The position numbers were made by a program, and so were the translations under genes. The notes beneath the pieces were generated by a model. It worked only from the letters and a program-made list of their open reading frames with translations. It was not told the DNA's origin and did not search any database. This document shows positions 13,134 through 21,988 of a DNA stretch of 64,000 nucleotides, piece after piece. This DNA is from Streptomyces genisteinicus (lineage in GTDB: Bacteria; Actinomycetota; Actinomycetes; Streptomycetales; Streptomycetaceae), in the NCBI RefSeq assembly GCF_014489615.1, contig NZ_CP060825.1, positions 496,001 through 560,000 on the forward strand. Reading direction: 5' to 3'. Numbering within the stretch: the first letter of the stretch is position 1; each line of letters opens with the position of its first letter.

Positions 13134-13667
13134 TCAGTCGTCGACCGCCGTCCCGAGGATCTGCTCGCCCTCGAAGATGCCGAGCCGCTCGCGGTACAGC
13201 TCCAGCGGCACGCCGTTGGGGTCGTGGAGGTAGAGGCTGTCCTCCACGCCCCGGTCCGGCCCGAGGTACTCGACCCCCGCCGCGTCGAGCGCCTTCCGGG
13301 CGGCCGTGTAGTGCGGGGCGTCCACGGAGAGCGCGAGGTGCTGGACCCCGCCGACGGTCTCGGTGGCGGGCGGGTGCTCGTGGCCGGGGAAGTCGAAGAA
13401 GCCCAGCAGGTTGTTGTTGCCGATGTCGAAGAAGAAGTGGGTGGAACCCCGGTAGTCGCGGTTCTCCACGATCTCCACCAGGGGGAAGCCGAGGAACTCC
13501 TGGTAGAAGCGGATGGTCTCCTCGACGTCGCGGCAGATGAACGCGACGTGGTGCACACCGCGGGCGGAGCTCACCGGGCGGTCGGCGGGGGCGCGCAGGT
13601 AGCGGCTGCGCAGTTCCCCGCGTCGGGCGCGGATCTCCTCCAGCGCGGCTCCCTCGGGCTGCGGCAT
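13134..13667 (-). CDS. VOC superfamily protein (glyoxalase/extradiol dioxygenase fold)
   Basis: This 177-aa protein has a helical N-terminus and a two-module VOC fold. Module one starts GVHHVAFICRDVEETIRFYQEFLGF and module two GVQHLALSVDAPHYTAARKAL. Candidate metal ligands are His41-region, the second-module His in VQHLALS, and Glu in PLELYRERLGIF. The substrate cannot be told. ATG 13667 is chosen because GAAGGAG lies six bases upstream; the GTG one codon earlier is too close. It is divergent from phenylacetate-CoA ligase, so a role in aromatic compound turnover is possible but not shown. Confidence 0.85.
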   Translation of the reverse strand: MPQPEGAALEEIRARRGELRSRYLRAPADRPVSSARGVHHVAFICRDVEETIRFYQEFLGFPLVEIVENRDYRGSTHFFFDIGNNNLLGFFDFPGHEHPPATETVGGVQHLALSVDAPHYTAARKALDAAGVEYLGPDRGVEDSLYLHDPNGVPLELYRERLGIFEGEQILGTAVDD

Positions 13668-13920
13668 CACGGACTCCTTCGTTCGGTCGCACAGGGCGGC
13701 GGCCGGCAGGATCTGGTCCCCGCTTGTCTGCGGGATTCAACTTCCTTCCCTTCCCCGGCCATCCTCCCGCGATTCGCCCCCGTCCGCCCCGATTGCGGCG
13801 TACGCCCCGCGCACCGGGCGTCCGCCCCGGTCCGGACGCCCGCGCACGGGCCGGGCAGCGGGCGCCGCCGATGCCTTGACGCGGCCCCTCACCGGCTGAG
13901 TAACTGATCCCGAGCAGATC

Positions 13921-13936
13921 GACCGAATGATCGGTC
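13921..13936. promoter_or_regulatory. TetR-type palindrome upstream of paaK
   Basis: GACCGAATGATCGGTC is a perfect 6-4-6 inverted repeat, 26 bp before the paaK start codon. It fits TetR-family operators of the ACCGA-N4-TCGGT type seen with phenylacetate and fatty-acid repressors. Similar palindromes occur at 18156 and 31957 beside other acyl-CoA genes in this window. No tetR gene is in the window. Confidence 0.65.
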
Positions 13937-13962
13937 GTCCGGTTTGCGACGGGAGTGGGCCC

Positions 13963-15267
13963 ATGACGGACCTGTTGGACGCGGCGGAGCGGCTCGGACG
14001 CGAGGAGCTCGGGGCGCTGCAACTGGAGCGCCTGCGCGGCACGCTCCGGCACGCGTACGACAACGTCGGCTTCTACCGCGAGGCGTTCGACAAGGCCGGG
14101 GTGCGCCCCGAGGACTGCCGCACGCTCGCGGACCTGGCGCGCTTCCCGTTCACCGCCAAGACCGATCTGCGCGACCACTACCCGTTCGGCATGTTCGCCG
14201 TGGACCGCTCGCGGGTGCGCCGCATCCACGCCTCCAGCGGCACCACCGGCCGGCCCACCGTCGTCGGTTACACCGAGCGCGACCTGGACGTCTGGGCGGA
14301 CGTCGTCGCCCGGTCCCTGCGGGCGGCCGGGGCCCGCCCCGGCCACATGGTCCACATCGCCTACGGGTACGGCCTGTTCACCGGCGGCCTCGGCGCCCAC
14401 TACGGCGCCGAACGGCTCGGGTGCACGGTCGTCCCCGCCTCCGGCGGCATGACGGCGCGCCAGGTGCAGCTGATCCAGGACTTCCGGCCCGAGATCATCA
14501 TGGTGACGCCCTCGTACATGCTCACGCTGCTCGACGAGTTCGAGCGCCAGGGCGTCGATCCGCGCGGCACGTCGCTGAAGGTCGGCGTCTTCGGGGCCGA
14601 GCCGTGGACGGAGGAGATGCGGCGCGAGATCGAGGAGCGCTTCGCCATCGACGCGGTCGACATATACGGGCTCTCGGAGGTGATGGGCCCCGGCGTCGCG
14701 CAGGAGTGCGTGGAGACCAAGGACGGGCTGCACATCTGGGAGGACCACTTCTACCCCGAGATCGTGGACCCGTTCACCGGTGAGGTCCTGCCGGACGGGG
14801 AGCAGGGCGAGCTGGTGTTCACCTCGCTCACCAAGGAGGCGATGCCCGTCGTGCGCTACCGCACCCGGGACCTGACCCGGCTGCTGCCGGGCACCGCCCG
14901 CGCGTTCCGGCGGATGGAGAAGGTGACCGGGCGCAGTGACGACATGATCATCCTGCGCGGGGTGAACCTCTTCCCGACCCAGATCGAGGAGATCGTGCTG
15001 CGGACCGCGCACGTGGCGCCGCACTTCCAGCTCCGGCTGACCCGCGAGGGCCGGCTCGACGCGCTCACCGTGCGGGTGGAGGCGCGGCCGGAGGCGACGG
15101 GCGACCAGCGGGCCGAGGCCGCCCGCGCGGTCACCGCCGCCGTCAAGGACGGCGTCGGCGTCTCGGTCGCCGTCGAGGTGGTGGACCCGGAGACGCTGGA
15201 GCGCTCGGTCGGCAAGATCCGCCGCATCGTGGACCTGCGCCGCGACGCGGGCGGTTCTCCGTCCTGA
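13963..15267 (+). CDS. paaK: Phenylacetate-CoA ligase
   Basis: The 434-aa adenylate-forming enzyme activates phenylacetate (or a related aryl acid) with ATP and CoA in the cytoplasm. The AMP-binding loop SSGTTGRP starts at Ser91. The A5-type motif YGLSEVMGPG, the YRTRDLT motif and the hinge GRSDDMIILRGVNLFP are intact, followed by the AMP-binding C-terminal domain. The length is normal for PaaK. ATG 13963 follows GGGAG at 13951-13955; the frame is open upstream to 13927 but that start lies inside the palindrome. No paaABCDE oxygenase genes are adjacent, so it may act on another aryl acid. Confidence 0.93.
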   Translation: MTDLLDAAERLGREELGALQLERLRGTLRHAYDNVGFYREAFDKAGVRPEDCRTLADLARFPFTAKTDLRDHYPFGMFAVDRSRVRRIHASSGTTGRPTVVGYTERDLDVWADVVARSLRAAGARPGHMVHIAYGYGLFTGGLGAHYGAERLGCTVVPASGGMTARQVQLIQDFRPEIIMVTPSYMLTLLDEFERQGVDPRGTSLKVGVFGAEPWTEEMRREIEERFAIDAVDIYGLSEVMGPGVAQECVETKDGLHIWEDHFYPEIVDPFTGEVLPDGEQGELVFTSLTKEAMPVVRYRTRDLTRLLPGTARAFRRMEKVTGRSDDMIILRGVNLFPTQIEEIVLRTAHVAPHFQLRLTREGRLDALTVRVEARPEATGDQRAEAARAVTAAVKDGVGVSVAVEVVDPETLERSVGKIRRIVDLRRDAGGSPS

Positions 15268-15269
15268 GG

Positions 15270-15392
15270 CTACGGTTCGAGGCGCGCGACCCCTCCCGTT
15301 CCGAGGGCCGCCCACAGGGCGCCGTCGGGTCCCAGGGTGATGCCGTGCGGCTCGGCGCCCTCGTCCGCCACGGACATCTCGCTCACGGCCAC
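15270..15392 (-). pseudogene. Truncated virginiamycin B lyase-like (Vgb) fragment
   Basis: This 40-residue ORF carries only the first repeat of a Vgb-type beta-propeller (GAEPHGITLGPDGALWAALG) and then stops. It keeps a good ribosome site (GAGGAG five bases before GTG 15392) and lies directly after the alpha/beta hydrolase gene, so it may still be transcribed. Intact Vgb proteins are about 290-300 aa. The stop falls two bases from the paaK stop, so the remainder was probably lost by deletion at that junction. Confidence 0.65.
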
Positions 15393-15421
15393 GGCAACTC
15401 CTCGCAGGGGTGAGGTGGGGA

Positions 15422-16333
15422 TCAGCCGGCGTTCCCGCCGGATGCCGAGGTCCGGTCCCGCACCAGGTCGAGAATGATCGCGGCGAGGTCGGCGGGCCGG
15501 GTCATGGGGACGTTGTGGTTCGAGCTGATGTCGATCAGCCGGCGGCCGGGGGCGGCATCGGCGACGGCACGCACGTCGTCGCGCCGTGAGGCGTAGAAAC
15601 CGTCCTCGGCCAGCACGATCGTCATCGGGCAGGTGAGGCGGTCGTACACCTCGGCACTCGGGAAGACGTCCGCGCCGGGCTCCACGGTGGTGACGGTCAC
15701 GATCTCCTCGACGGCCGGTCGCCGTACCCACCGGTGGCCGCGGTGCAGGAAGGAGCGCCGCGTGACCTCCTCGACGAGTCCGGGCCGTGCTCCGGCGTTG
15801 AGCCAGTCCTCTCCGGCCTCCCGCGCGCACTGCTCGGCATAGGCGTGCATCTGGTCGGCATCCGTTTCCCAGCCGTAGCGGAACATCGTCCGCAGGCGGT
15901 CCGCCGCCTCCGTGGTCCGTGCGGCGGCATGCGCGGCGAGTGACGCGCTGCGGTCATCGAGCACCATGCCGTCCACGATGCAGAGGGCGGCCGGTTCCAT
16001 CAGGCCACCGGCAGTGGCAGCCGCCACCGCGTACCCGCCGGTGGAATGGCCCACCAGCACGGGACGGTCCCAGCCCAGCGCGGTGACGACGCCGCCGATG
16101 TCCCGCCAGTACTGCTCGGGGCCGGTGGAGTCGAGCCGGGTCTGCCCATGGCCGCGCAGGTCGACGGCGACCGGATGACACTCGCTCACCAGACGGGAGG
16201 CCACATCCCCCCAGGCGGCGGCGTTGTGTCCGCTGCCGTGGACGAGCAGCACACCCTCGCCCTGGCCGCCGAAGTCCACAGCCGAGAGGACCCCGTCCAC
16301 GAGGGGGAGTTCGATCTCTGTTCCGATCACCAC
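15422..16333 (-). CDS. Alpha/beta hydrolase
   Basis: The roughly 303-aa protein has the alpha/beta-hydrolase elements in order. The oxyanion-hole region is LLVHGSGHNAAAWG, then VAVDLRGHGQT. The nucleophile elbow is GHSTGG (Ser). An acid region (MTIVLAEDGFYAS) and a C-terminal His in SSNHNVPMTRP complete the set. The substrate is unknown. The start is uncertain. GTG 16333 gives a protein beginning just before the first strand. The frame is open to a GTG at 16483, but the extra 50 residues are a Gly-Pro repeat that looks untranslated. The truncated Vgb ORF follows 29 bp downstream on the same strand. Confidence 0.83.
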   Translation of the reverse strand: MVIGTEIELPLVDGVLSAVDFGGQGEGVLLVHGSGHNAAAWGDVASRLVSECHPVAVDLRGHGQTRLDSTGPEQYWRDIGGVVTALGWDRPVLVGHSTGGYAVAAATAGGLMEPAALCIVDGMVLDDRSASLAAHAAARTTEAADRLRTMFRYGWETDADQMHAYAEQCAREAGEDWLNAGARPGLVEEVTRRSFLHRGHRWVRRPAVEEIVTVTTVEPGADVFPSAEVYDRLTCPMTIVLAEDGFYASRRDDVRAVADAAPGRRLIDISSNHNVPMTRPADLAAIILDLVRDRTSASGGNAG

Positions 16334-16606
16334 TGCACACTGACGACCGGAGGCCGTCGAGCGCAACTCCTCTACTCGCAGGAGACCGACGCGGGCCGGG
16401 GATGCCTTCGGACCGCCGGGACCGCCGGGACCGCCGGACGTGACGCCCCCGTCCGCGGTTGGTGACAGCGTCGTCAACGGCACCCCGGCCCCATGAGCCC
16501 GCCCGCTCCGGCAGGAGACGGCAGGAGGCGACCGGAGGCAACCGGAGCCCGAGGCCGGCGGAAACGGAGCGGAGGCGTCCGCGCCGGGGGCCGCCCGGCG
16601 TGCCCG

Positions 16607-18109
16607 CTACGCCTCCCCGAAGCGGTCCCGCAGCTCGCGCTTGAGGATCTTGCCGCTGGCGTTGCGCGGGAGCGAGTCGGCGAAGACGATGCGCTTCGGG
16701 GCCTTGAAGTGGGGCAGCCGTTCGCGGGCGTGGGCGATGAGTTCCGCCTCGGTGACCTCCTCGCGGGTGACGACGACGGCCGTCACGGCCTCGATCCAGC
16801 GCTCGTCGGGGAGGCCGACGACGGCGGTCTCGGCGACGGCGGGATGGGTGTAGAGGGCGTCCTCGACCTGGCGGGAGGCGACCAGCACGCCCCCGGAGTT
16901 GATGACGTCCTTCACGCGGTCGACCACCGTGAAGTACCCCTGGGCGTCCCGGACGGCGAGGTCGCCCGAGTGGAACCAGCCGCCGCGGAAGGCCTCCTCG
17001 GTCTCCTCCGGCTTCTCCCAGTAGCCCTCGCAGAGCTGCGGTGAGCGGTAGACCACCTCGCCGGGGGTGCCGTCGGCGGCCTCCTCCCCCTTCTCGTCGA
17101 CGACCTTCGCCTCGACGAAGAGGACGGGCCTGCCGCAGGAGTCCATCCGGCCCTCGTGCTCGCCGGGGCCGAGGACGGTGGCGAGCGGGCCGATCTCGGA
17201 CTGGCCGAAGCAGTTGTAGAAGGCGAGTCCGGGCAGCCGCGCGCGGAGCCGTTCGAGCACGGGGACGGGCATGATCGAGGCGCCGTAGTACGCCTTGCGC
17301 AGGGCGGTCAGGTCCCGGTCCGCGAAGCCCGGGTGGCCGGCCAGGCCGATCCAGACGGTGGGCGGTGCGAAGAGGCTGTCGGCACGGCCGGCTTCGACGA
17401 GGTCGAGGATCCGTCCGGCGTCGGGCGCGTCCAGGATGGTGTTCTCGGCCCCGACGGCGAGGTAGGGCATCAGGAAGACGTGCATCTGCGCCGAGTGGTA
17501 GAGCGGCAGCGCGTGCACGGGCCGGTCCGTGGCGTGCAGGTCGAGCGCGGTCATGGCGCTGACGTACTCGTGGACCAGGGCGCGGTGCGTCATCATCGCG
17601 CCCTTGGGGAGGGCCGTGGTGCCGGAGGTGTAGAGGAGCTGGACGAGATCCTCGGCGGCCGGTTCGCGGGCCGGTGTGTACGGGCGGGGCGCGGACAGCG
17701 CGGCGAGCAGCGAGTCGTCGCCCTCCCGCAGCGCCCGCACCGGCACCCCGTCGGGCAGCCGGGACGCGAGGGCGGGGTCGGCGAGGACCAGGGAGCTGCC
17801 CGACTGGGAGAGGACGTAGGCGAGTTCGTCGCCGGTGAGGTTCTGGTTGACCGGGACGTGCACGAGGCCGGCCCGGGAGCAGGCGAGGAAGGCGATCAGG
17901 TACGCGTCGGAGTTGTGTCCGTAGGCGGCGACCCGGGCGCCCGGTGCGAGGCCGTGGTCGGCGAGGACGGCCGCCGCGGTGGAGACGGCCGCGTCGAGCT
18001 CGGCGTAGGTCCAGGTGCGGTCGGCGTAGCGGACGGCGGTGCGGTCCGGGGACCTGCGGGCACTGCGGCGTACGAGGGAGTCGACCGTGTTGCGGTGAGC
18101 GCCTGTCAT
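16607..18109 (-). CDS. Acyl-CoA synthetase (FadD-like AMP-dependent ligase)
   Basis: The 500-aa ANL-family enzyme has the phosphate loop LLYTSGTTALPKGAMMTH, the aromatic motif YNCFGQSE, and YRSPQLCEGYW. It also has the hinge-region motif GGWFHSGDLAVRD and the catalytic Lys near the end in RNASGKILKREL. It activates a carboxylic acid, probably fatty, to its CoA thioester. ATG 18109 has CAGGA upstream; the frame runs to 18394 but that part overlaps the divergent acylase leader. It is divergent from the secreted acylase across 148 bp that hold a TetR-type palindrome. Confidence 0.9.
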   Translation of the reverse strand: MTGAHRNTVDSLVRRSARRSPDRTAVRYADRTWTYAELDAAVSTAAAVLADHGLAPGARVAAYGHNSDAYLIAFLACSRAGLVHVPVNQNLTGDELAYVLSQSGSSLVLADPALASRLPDGVPVRALREGDDSLLAALSAPRPYTPAREPAAEDLVQLLYTSGTTALPKGAMMTHRALVHEYVSAMTALDLHATDRPVHALPLYHSAQMHVFLMPYLAVGAENTILDAPDAGRILDLVEAGRADSLFAPPTVWIGLAGHPGFADRDLTALRKAYYGASIMPVPVLERLRARLPGLAFYNCFGQSEIGPLATVLGPGEHEGRMDSCGRPVLFVEAKVVDEKGEEAADGTPGEVVYRSPQLCEGYWEKPEETEEAFRGGWFHSGDLAVRDAQGYFTVVDRVKDVINSGGVLVASRQVEDALYTHPAVAETAVVGLPDERWIEAVTAVVVTREEVTEAELIAHARERLPHFKAPKRIVFADSLPRNASGKILKRELRDRFGEA

Positions 18110-18155
18110 GGCGTGATCCTGGGCGGCCGGATGACGGGACGTCAAGAGGCCGGAT

Positions 18156-18169
18156 ACCGACCGGACGGT
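18156..18169. promoter_or_regulatory. TetR-type palindrome between acyl-CoA synthetase and acylase genes
   Basis: ACCGACCGGACGGT is a near-perfect palindrome (ACCG-N6-CGGT with a central CCGG). It resembles the sites at 13921 and 31957. It ends on the first base of the TTGACA (18169-18174) of a promoter reading into the acylase gene. Confidence 0.5.
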
Positions 18170-18198
18170 TGACAGGGGTGCCGGGGGCTGACTGCATA
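18169..18198 (+). promoter_or_regulatory. Promoter for the acylase gene
   Basis: TTGACA at 18169-18174 and TGCATA at 18193-18198 are separated by 18 bp. They lie about 60 bp upstream of the acylase start codon and fit a vegetative-type sigma factor. Confidence 0.5.
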
Positions 18199-18257
18199 GG
18201 GCTCCGCGGACCGGCTGCATGGGGCACCGCTGCCGCGCACTCACGCCGGGAGGCACG

Positions 18258-20651
18258 TTGCACATCCGGACCCGTATCGGCCGGCTCGCTCTGGCCGCGG
18301 TCGCCCTGCTGACCGCCGCGACGACGCTGCCGCCCGCGGCGGCGGCCGACGGCCGCGAACGGCATCCCTCGGGCGGCGGGCTGTCCGCCGTCATCCGCTA
18401 CACCGAGTACGGCATCCCGCACATCGTGGCCGGGAACTACGCGGACCTGGGGTTCGGCACGGGCTGGGCGCAGGCCGCCGACCAGGTGTGCGTGCTGGCC
18501 GACGGGTTCCTCACCGTGCGCGGCGAGCGTTCGCGCCACTTCGGGCCGGACGCCGCCCCGGACGGCTCGCTGTCGTCGGCGGCGACGAACCTCGGCAGCG
18601 ACCTGTACTTCCGCGGGGTGCGGGACGCGAGGACGGTGGAGCGGCTGCTCGCGACGCCCGCGCCGGCCGGGCCGAGCCGGGAGACCGAGGAGCTGATGCG
18701 CGGCTGGGCGGCGGGGTACAACGCCTGGCTGGACCGCAACCGGGTCACCGACCCGGCGTGCCGGGGCGCCGCGTGGGTCCGTCCGGTGACCGCGCTGGAC
18801 GTCGCCCGCCGCGGGTACGCCATGTCCGTGCTCGGGGGCCAGGGCCGGGCGGTGGACGGCATCACCGCCGCGGTCCCGCCCGGCTCCGCCGGCGCGGCCC
18901 CGGGGCCGGCCGCCGGGCCCGATCCGGCGGCGACGGCGCAGGCCGCGCGGCGCCTGTTCGCCGCCGACAGCGCCGACATGGGGTCGAACGCGGTGGCCTT
19001 CGGCGGGCAGGTGACGGCGAACGGCCGGGGGCTGCTGCTCGGCAATCCGCACTACCCGTGGCACGGGGGCCGGCGCTTCTGGCAGTCGCAGCAGACCATT
19101 CCGGGTGAGCTGAACGTCTCGGGGGCCTCGCTGCTCGGCACGGTCGGCGTCAGCATCGGCTTCACGGGGCGGGTGGCCTGGAGCCACACGGTGGCGACCG
19201 GTGTCACGCTCAACCTCCACCAGCTGGCCCTCGACCCGGCGGACCCGACGGTCTACCTGGTCGACGGCGTGCGGGAGCGGATGACGCGCCGGACGGTGAC
19301 GGTTCCCGTGAAGGACGGCGCACCGGTCGTCCGCACCCAGTACTGGACCCGGTACGGGCCGGTCGTCACCTCTCTGGGCGCCTCGCTGCCCCTGCCGTGG
19401 TCGGCGACGACCGCGTACGCGCTGGGCGACCCCAACGCGCTCAACCTGCGCGCCACCGACACGGCGCTCGCCCTCGCGAAGGCCCGTTCGACCGGCGACA
19501 TGGTGCGCGGCCTGCGCCGCACCCAGGGGCTGCCCTGGGTCAACACGATCGCCGCGGACTCCTCGGGCGGCTCGCTGTTCACCCAGTCGCAGGTGCTGCC
19601 GCGCATCACGGACGAGCTGGCCGAGCGGTGCTCCACGCCGCTGGGGCAGGTGACGTACCCGTCGTCGGGCGTCGCCGTGCTGGACGGGTCACGCGGCGAC
19701 TGCGCTCTCGGCCGGGACCCGGACGCGGTCCAGCCCGGGATTCTCGGCCCGTCCCGGATGCCTCTCCTGGAGGACGCCGCGTACGCGGAGAACTCCAACG
19801 ACAGCGCCTGGCTCGCCAACGCCGACACCCCGCTGACCGGCTACGAGCGGGTCTTCGGCACCGTCGGCACGCCTCGTTCGCTGCGGACCCGCGGCGCCGT
19901 CGAGGACGTGTCGGCGATGGCGGACCGGGGGCGTCTGACCGTGCGCGACCTGGAGCGGCAGCAGTTCGCCAACCGGGTGCCGGCCGCGGACCTCGCCGTC
20001 GCGGACACGGTGCGCGCCTGCCGTGCGCTGCCGGCCGCGCCGGCCGGGGCGTGCGACGCCCTGGCGGGCTGGGACGGCCGGATGGACACCGGCAGCCGCG
20101 GGGCGCTGCTGTTCGACCGGTTCTGGCGGGCGCTGACGGGGTCGGTCCCGGCGGCCCGGCTGTGGAAGGTGCCGTTCTCGGCGGCCGACCCGGTGGCGAC
20201 GCCGCGCACCCTGGACACGGCCTCGCCGGAGTTCGCCGCGGCGCTCACGCGGGCGGTCTCGGAGCTGCGGGCCGCGGGCATCGCACTGGACGCGCCGCTC
20301 GGCGACCACCAGTTCGTGGTGCGGGGCGGCAAACGGTTCCCGGTGCACGGCGGCACCGAGGCGCTGGGCGTGTGGAACAAGATCGAGGCGTCCTGGCAGC
20401 CAGGGGCCGGCGGCTATCCGGAGGTCGCCCACGGGACGAGCCACGTGCAGGCGGTCGGCTGGGACGGCAGCGGCTGCCCGGCGGCCCGCACCCTGCTGTC
20501 GTACGGGCAGTCGTCGAACCCGCTGTCGGCGCACGACCGGGACCAGACGGCGCTCTACTCGGGTGAGCGCTGGGTGACGTCGCGCTTCTGCGAGCGGGAC
20601 ATCCTCGCCTCGCCGGACCTGGAGGTGGTGCGGGTGCGCGAGCGCCGCTGA
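18258..20651 (+). CDS. Secreted penicillin-acylase-family N-terminal-nucleophile amidohydrolase
   Basis: The 797-aa precursor has a signal peptide (RTRIGRLALAAVALLTAATTLPPAAAA). An alpha-chain region and a spacer follow, then the autocleavage site Gly-Ser243 in DMGSNAVAFGG, where Ser243 becomes the beta-chain nucleophile. Family members include aculeacin A acylase and the Streptomyces acyl-homoserine-lactone acylase AhlM. It probably deacylates lipopeptides, N-acyl homoserine lactones or beta-lactams outside the cell. TTG 18258 is supported by GGGAGG at 18248-18253. It shares its promoter region with a divergent acyl-CoA synthetase, so released fatty acids could be activated by that enzyme; this link is inference. 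Confidence 0.9.
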   Translation: MHIRTRIGRLALAAVALLTAATTLPPAAAADGRERHPSGGGLSAVIRYTEYGIPHIVAGNYADLGFGTGWAQAADQVCVLADGFLTVRGERSRHFGPDAAPDGSLSSAATNLGSDLYFRGVRDARTVERLLATPAPAGPSRETEELMRGWAAGYNAWLDRNRVTDPACRGAAWVRPVTALDVARRGYAMSVLGGQGRAVDGITAAVPPGSAGAAPGPAAGPDPAATAQAARRLFAADSADMGSNAVAFGGQVTANGRGLLLGNPHYPWHGGRRFWQSQQTIPGELNVSGASLLGTVGVSIGFTGRVAWSHTVATGVTLNLHQLALDPADPTVYLVDGVRERMTRRTVTVPVKDGAPVVRTQYWTRYGPVVTSLGASLPLPWSATTAYALGDPNALNLRATDTALALAKARSTGDMVRGLRRTQGLPWVNTIAADSSGGSLFTQSQVLPRITDELAERCSTPLGQVTYPSSGVAVLDGSRGDCALGRDPDAVQPGILGPSRMPLLEDAAYAENSNDSAWLANADTPLTGYERVFGTVGTPRSLRTRGAVEDVSAMADRGRLTVRDLERQQFANRVPAADLAVADTVRACRALPAAPAGACDALAGWDGRMDTGSRGALLFDRFWRALTGSVPAARLWKVPFSAADPVATPRTLDTASPEFAAALTRAVSELRAAGIALDAPLGDHQFVVRGGKRFPVHGGTEALGVWNKIEASWQPGAGGYPEVAHGTSHVQAVGWDGSGCPAARTLLSYGQSSNPLSAHDRDQTALYSGERWVTSRFCERDILASPDLEVVRVRERR

Positions 20652-20734
20652 CCCCCGGTGCCGACGGCCCGTGGGGCGTGGTCCGCCGGGCCGCGCACCG
20701 CGGGCCGCGGGCCGCGCACCAGGGCCCGTGTGCG

Positions 20735-21841
20735 CTACGGGCTCACCGCCAGGAAGACGAAGGCCGCCAGGATGGCCAGGTGCACACCGCCCTGGAGCGG
20801 TGTCGCCCGGCCGGGCACGATGGTCAGCGCCCCGGTGACGACGGTGAGGGCGAGCAGCACCATGTGGGTGGCGCCGAGGCCGAGGACGAGCGGTCCCTCC
20901 AGCCAGATCGTCGCCAGGGCGATGACGGGGATGGTCAGGCCGATGCTGGCCATCGCCGAGCCGAGCGCCAGGTTGAGGCTGGTCTGCACCCGTTCGCGGC
21001 GGGCGGCGCGCACGGCGGCGAGCGTCTCCGGGAGCAGCACCAGCAGGGCGATCACCACGCCGACGACGGCGTGCGGCATCCCGGCGGACTCCACCCCCGC
21101 CTCGACGGTCGGCGACACGGCCTTGGCGTCGCCCACGACGGCGACGAGCGCGACGAGCAGGAGCACCAGGCTGGTCACCGCGGCGGCGCGGGTGGGGCTC
21201 TCGGCCCGGTCGCCCTCCTCGTCCTTGAGTTCCCCGTCGTGGGTGACGGACAGGAAGTACTCCCGGTGGCGGACGGTCTGGACGGCGACGAACAGCCCGT
21301 AGAGGCCGAGGGACGCGATGGCGGCGAAGGTGAGCTGGGCGGTGGAGAACTCGGGGCCGGGCTTGCTGGTGGTGAACGTGGGCAGCACCAGGCTCATGGT
21401 GGCGAGGGTGGCCACGGTGGCGAGCGCGGCGCCGGAGCCCTCGGCGTTGAAGACGGCCACCCGGTGCCGGAGCGCGGCCACCAGCAGGGACAGCCCGACG
21501 ATGCCGTTGCAGGTGATCATGACCGCGGCGAACACGGTGTCCCGGGCCAGGGTGGCGGACTTCGCTCCGCCGTCGACCATCAGGGTGACGATCAGCGCCA
21601 CCTCGATGACGGTGACGGCGACGGCCAGCACCAGCGAGCCGAACGGCTCCCCGACCCGGTGGGCGACCACCTCGGCGTGGTGGACGGCGGCGAGGACGGC
21701 CCCGGCGAGGCAGAGCGCGACCACCACGACGGCGAACGGCGAGAGGTCGCGTCCCCAGCTGAGCACCAGCGCGACGACCGCGGCCAACGGCACCCAGACC
21801 GTCCACCGGCGCATGAGGGACACGAGGTTCACCGCACTCAT
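20735..21841 (-). CDS. chaA: Ca2+/H+ (Na+/H+) antiporter, ChaA family
   Basis: The 368-aa integral membrane protein has about 11 helices in the two-repeat CaCA architecture. The first alpha-repeat carries AHRVGEPFGSLVLA with a Glu in VTVIEVALI. The second carries LLPETLAAVRAARRERVQ and LNLALGSAMASIGL. Both acidic motifs are intact. The order and spacing resemble E. coli ChaA closely. It should extrude Ca2+ or Na+ in exchange for protons. The start ATG 21841 gives the expected N-terminus. It is convergent with the acylase gene (83 bp between stops) and divergent from the serine hydrolase. Confidence 0.92.
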   Translation of the reverse strand: MSAVNLVSLMRRWTVWVPLAAVVALVLSWGRDLSPFAVVVVALCLAGAVLAAVHHAEVVAHRVGEPFGSLVLAVAVTVIEVALIVTLMVDGGAKSATLARDTVFAAVMITCNGIVGLSLLVAALRHRVAVFNAEGSGAALATVATLATMSLVLPTFTTSKPGPEFSTAQLTFAAIASLGLYGLFVAVQTVRHREYFLSVTHDGELKDEEGDRAESPTRAAAVTSLVLLLVALVAVVGDAKAVSPTVEAGVESAGMPHAVVGVVIALLVLLPETLAAVRAARRERVQTSLNLALGSAMASIGLTIPVIALATIWLEGPLVLGLGATHMVLLALTVVTGALTIVPGRATPLQGGVHLAILAAFVFLAVSP

Positions 21842-21961
21842 GCGGGCAAGGCTGCCAGCGCGCGGCGGCGTGCGCGCGGCGGGATTCCGGGGGCGAGTCC
21901 CGTCCAGGTGGTTGACAGTCCACCGACACTGCAAGAAAGCTTCACGCGTCGTCGAAGATCC

Positions 21962-21974
21962 GAAAGATATTTTC
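21962..21974. promoter_or_regulatory. GAAA-N5-TTTC inverted repeat at the serine hydrolase ribosome site
   Basis: GAAAGATATTTTC is a 4-5-4 inverted repeat immediately before the AGGGAGGA ribosome site of the exported serine hydrolase. It resembles the CGAAA...TTTCG palindromes upstream of the xylanase gene and may bind the same or a related sugar-responsive repressor. Confidence 0.4.
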
Positions 21975-21988
21975 AGGGAGGATTCCGG

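Noticed and set aside
13737..14063. Minus-strand ORF of 108 aa over the paaK start
   Set aside because: Antisense to paaK and its promoter palindrome, with no ribosome site and low-complexity translation.
15954..19220. 1088-codon minus-strand frame
   Set aside because: Shadow of the acyl-CoA synthetase and acylase genes, Arg/Pro/Gly-rich.
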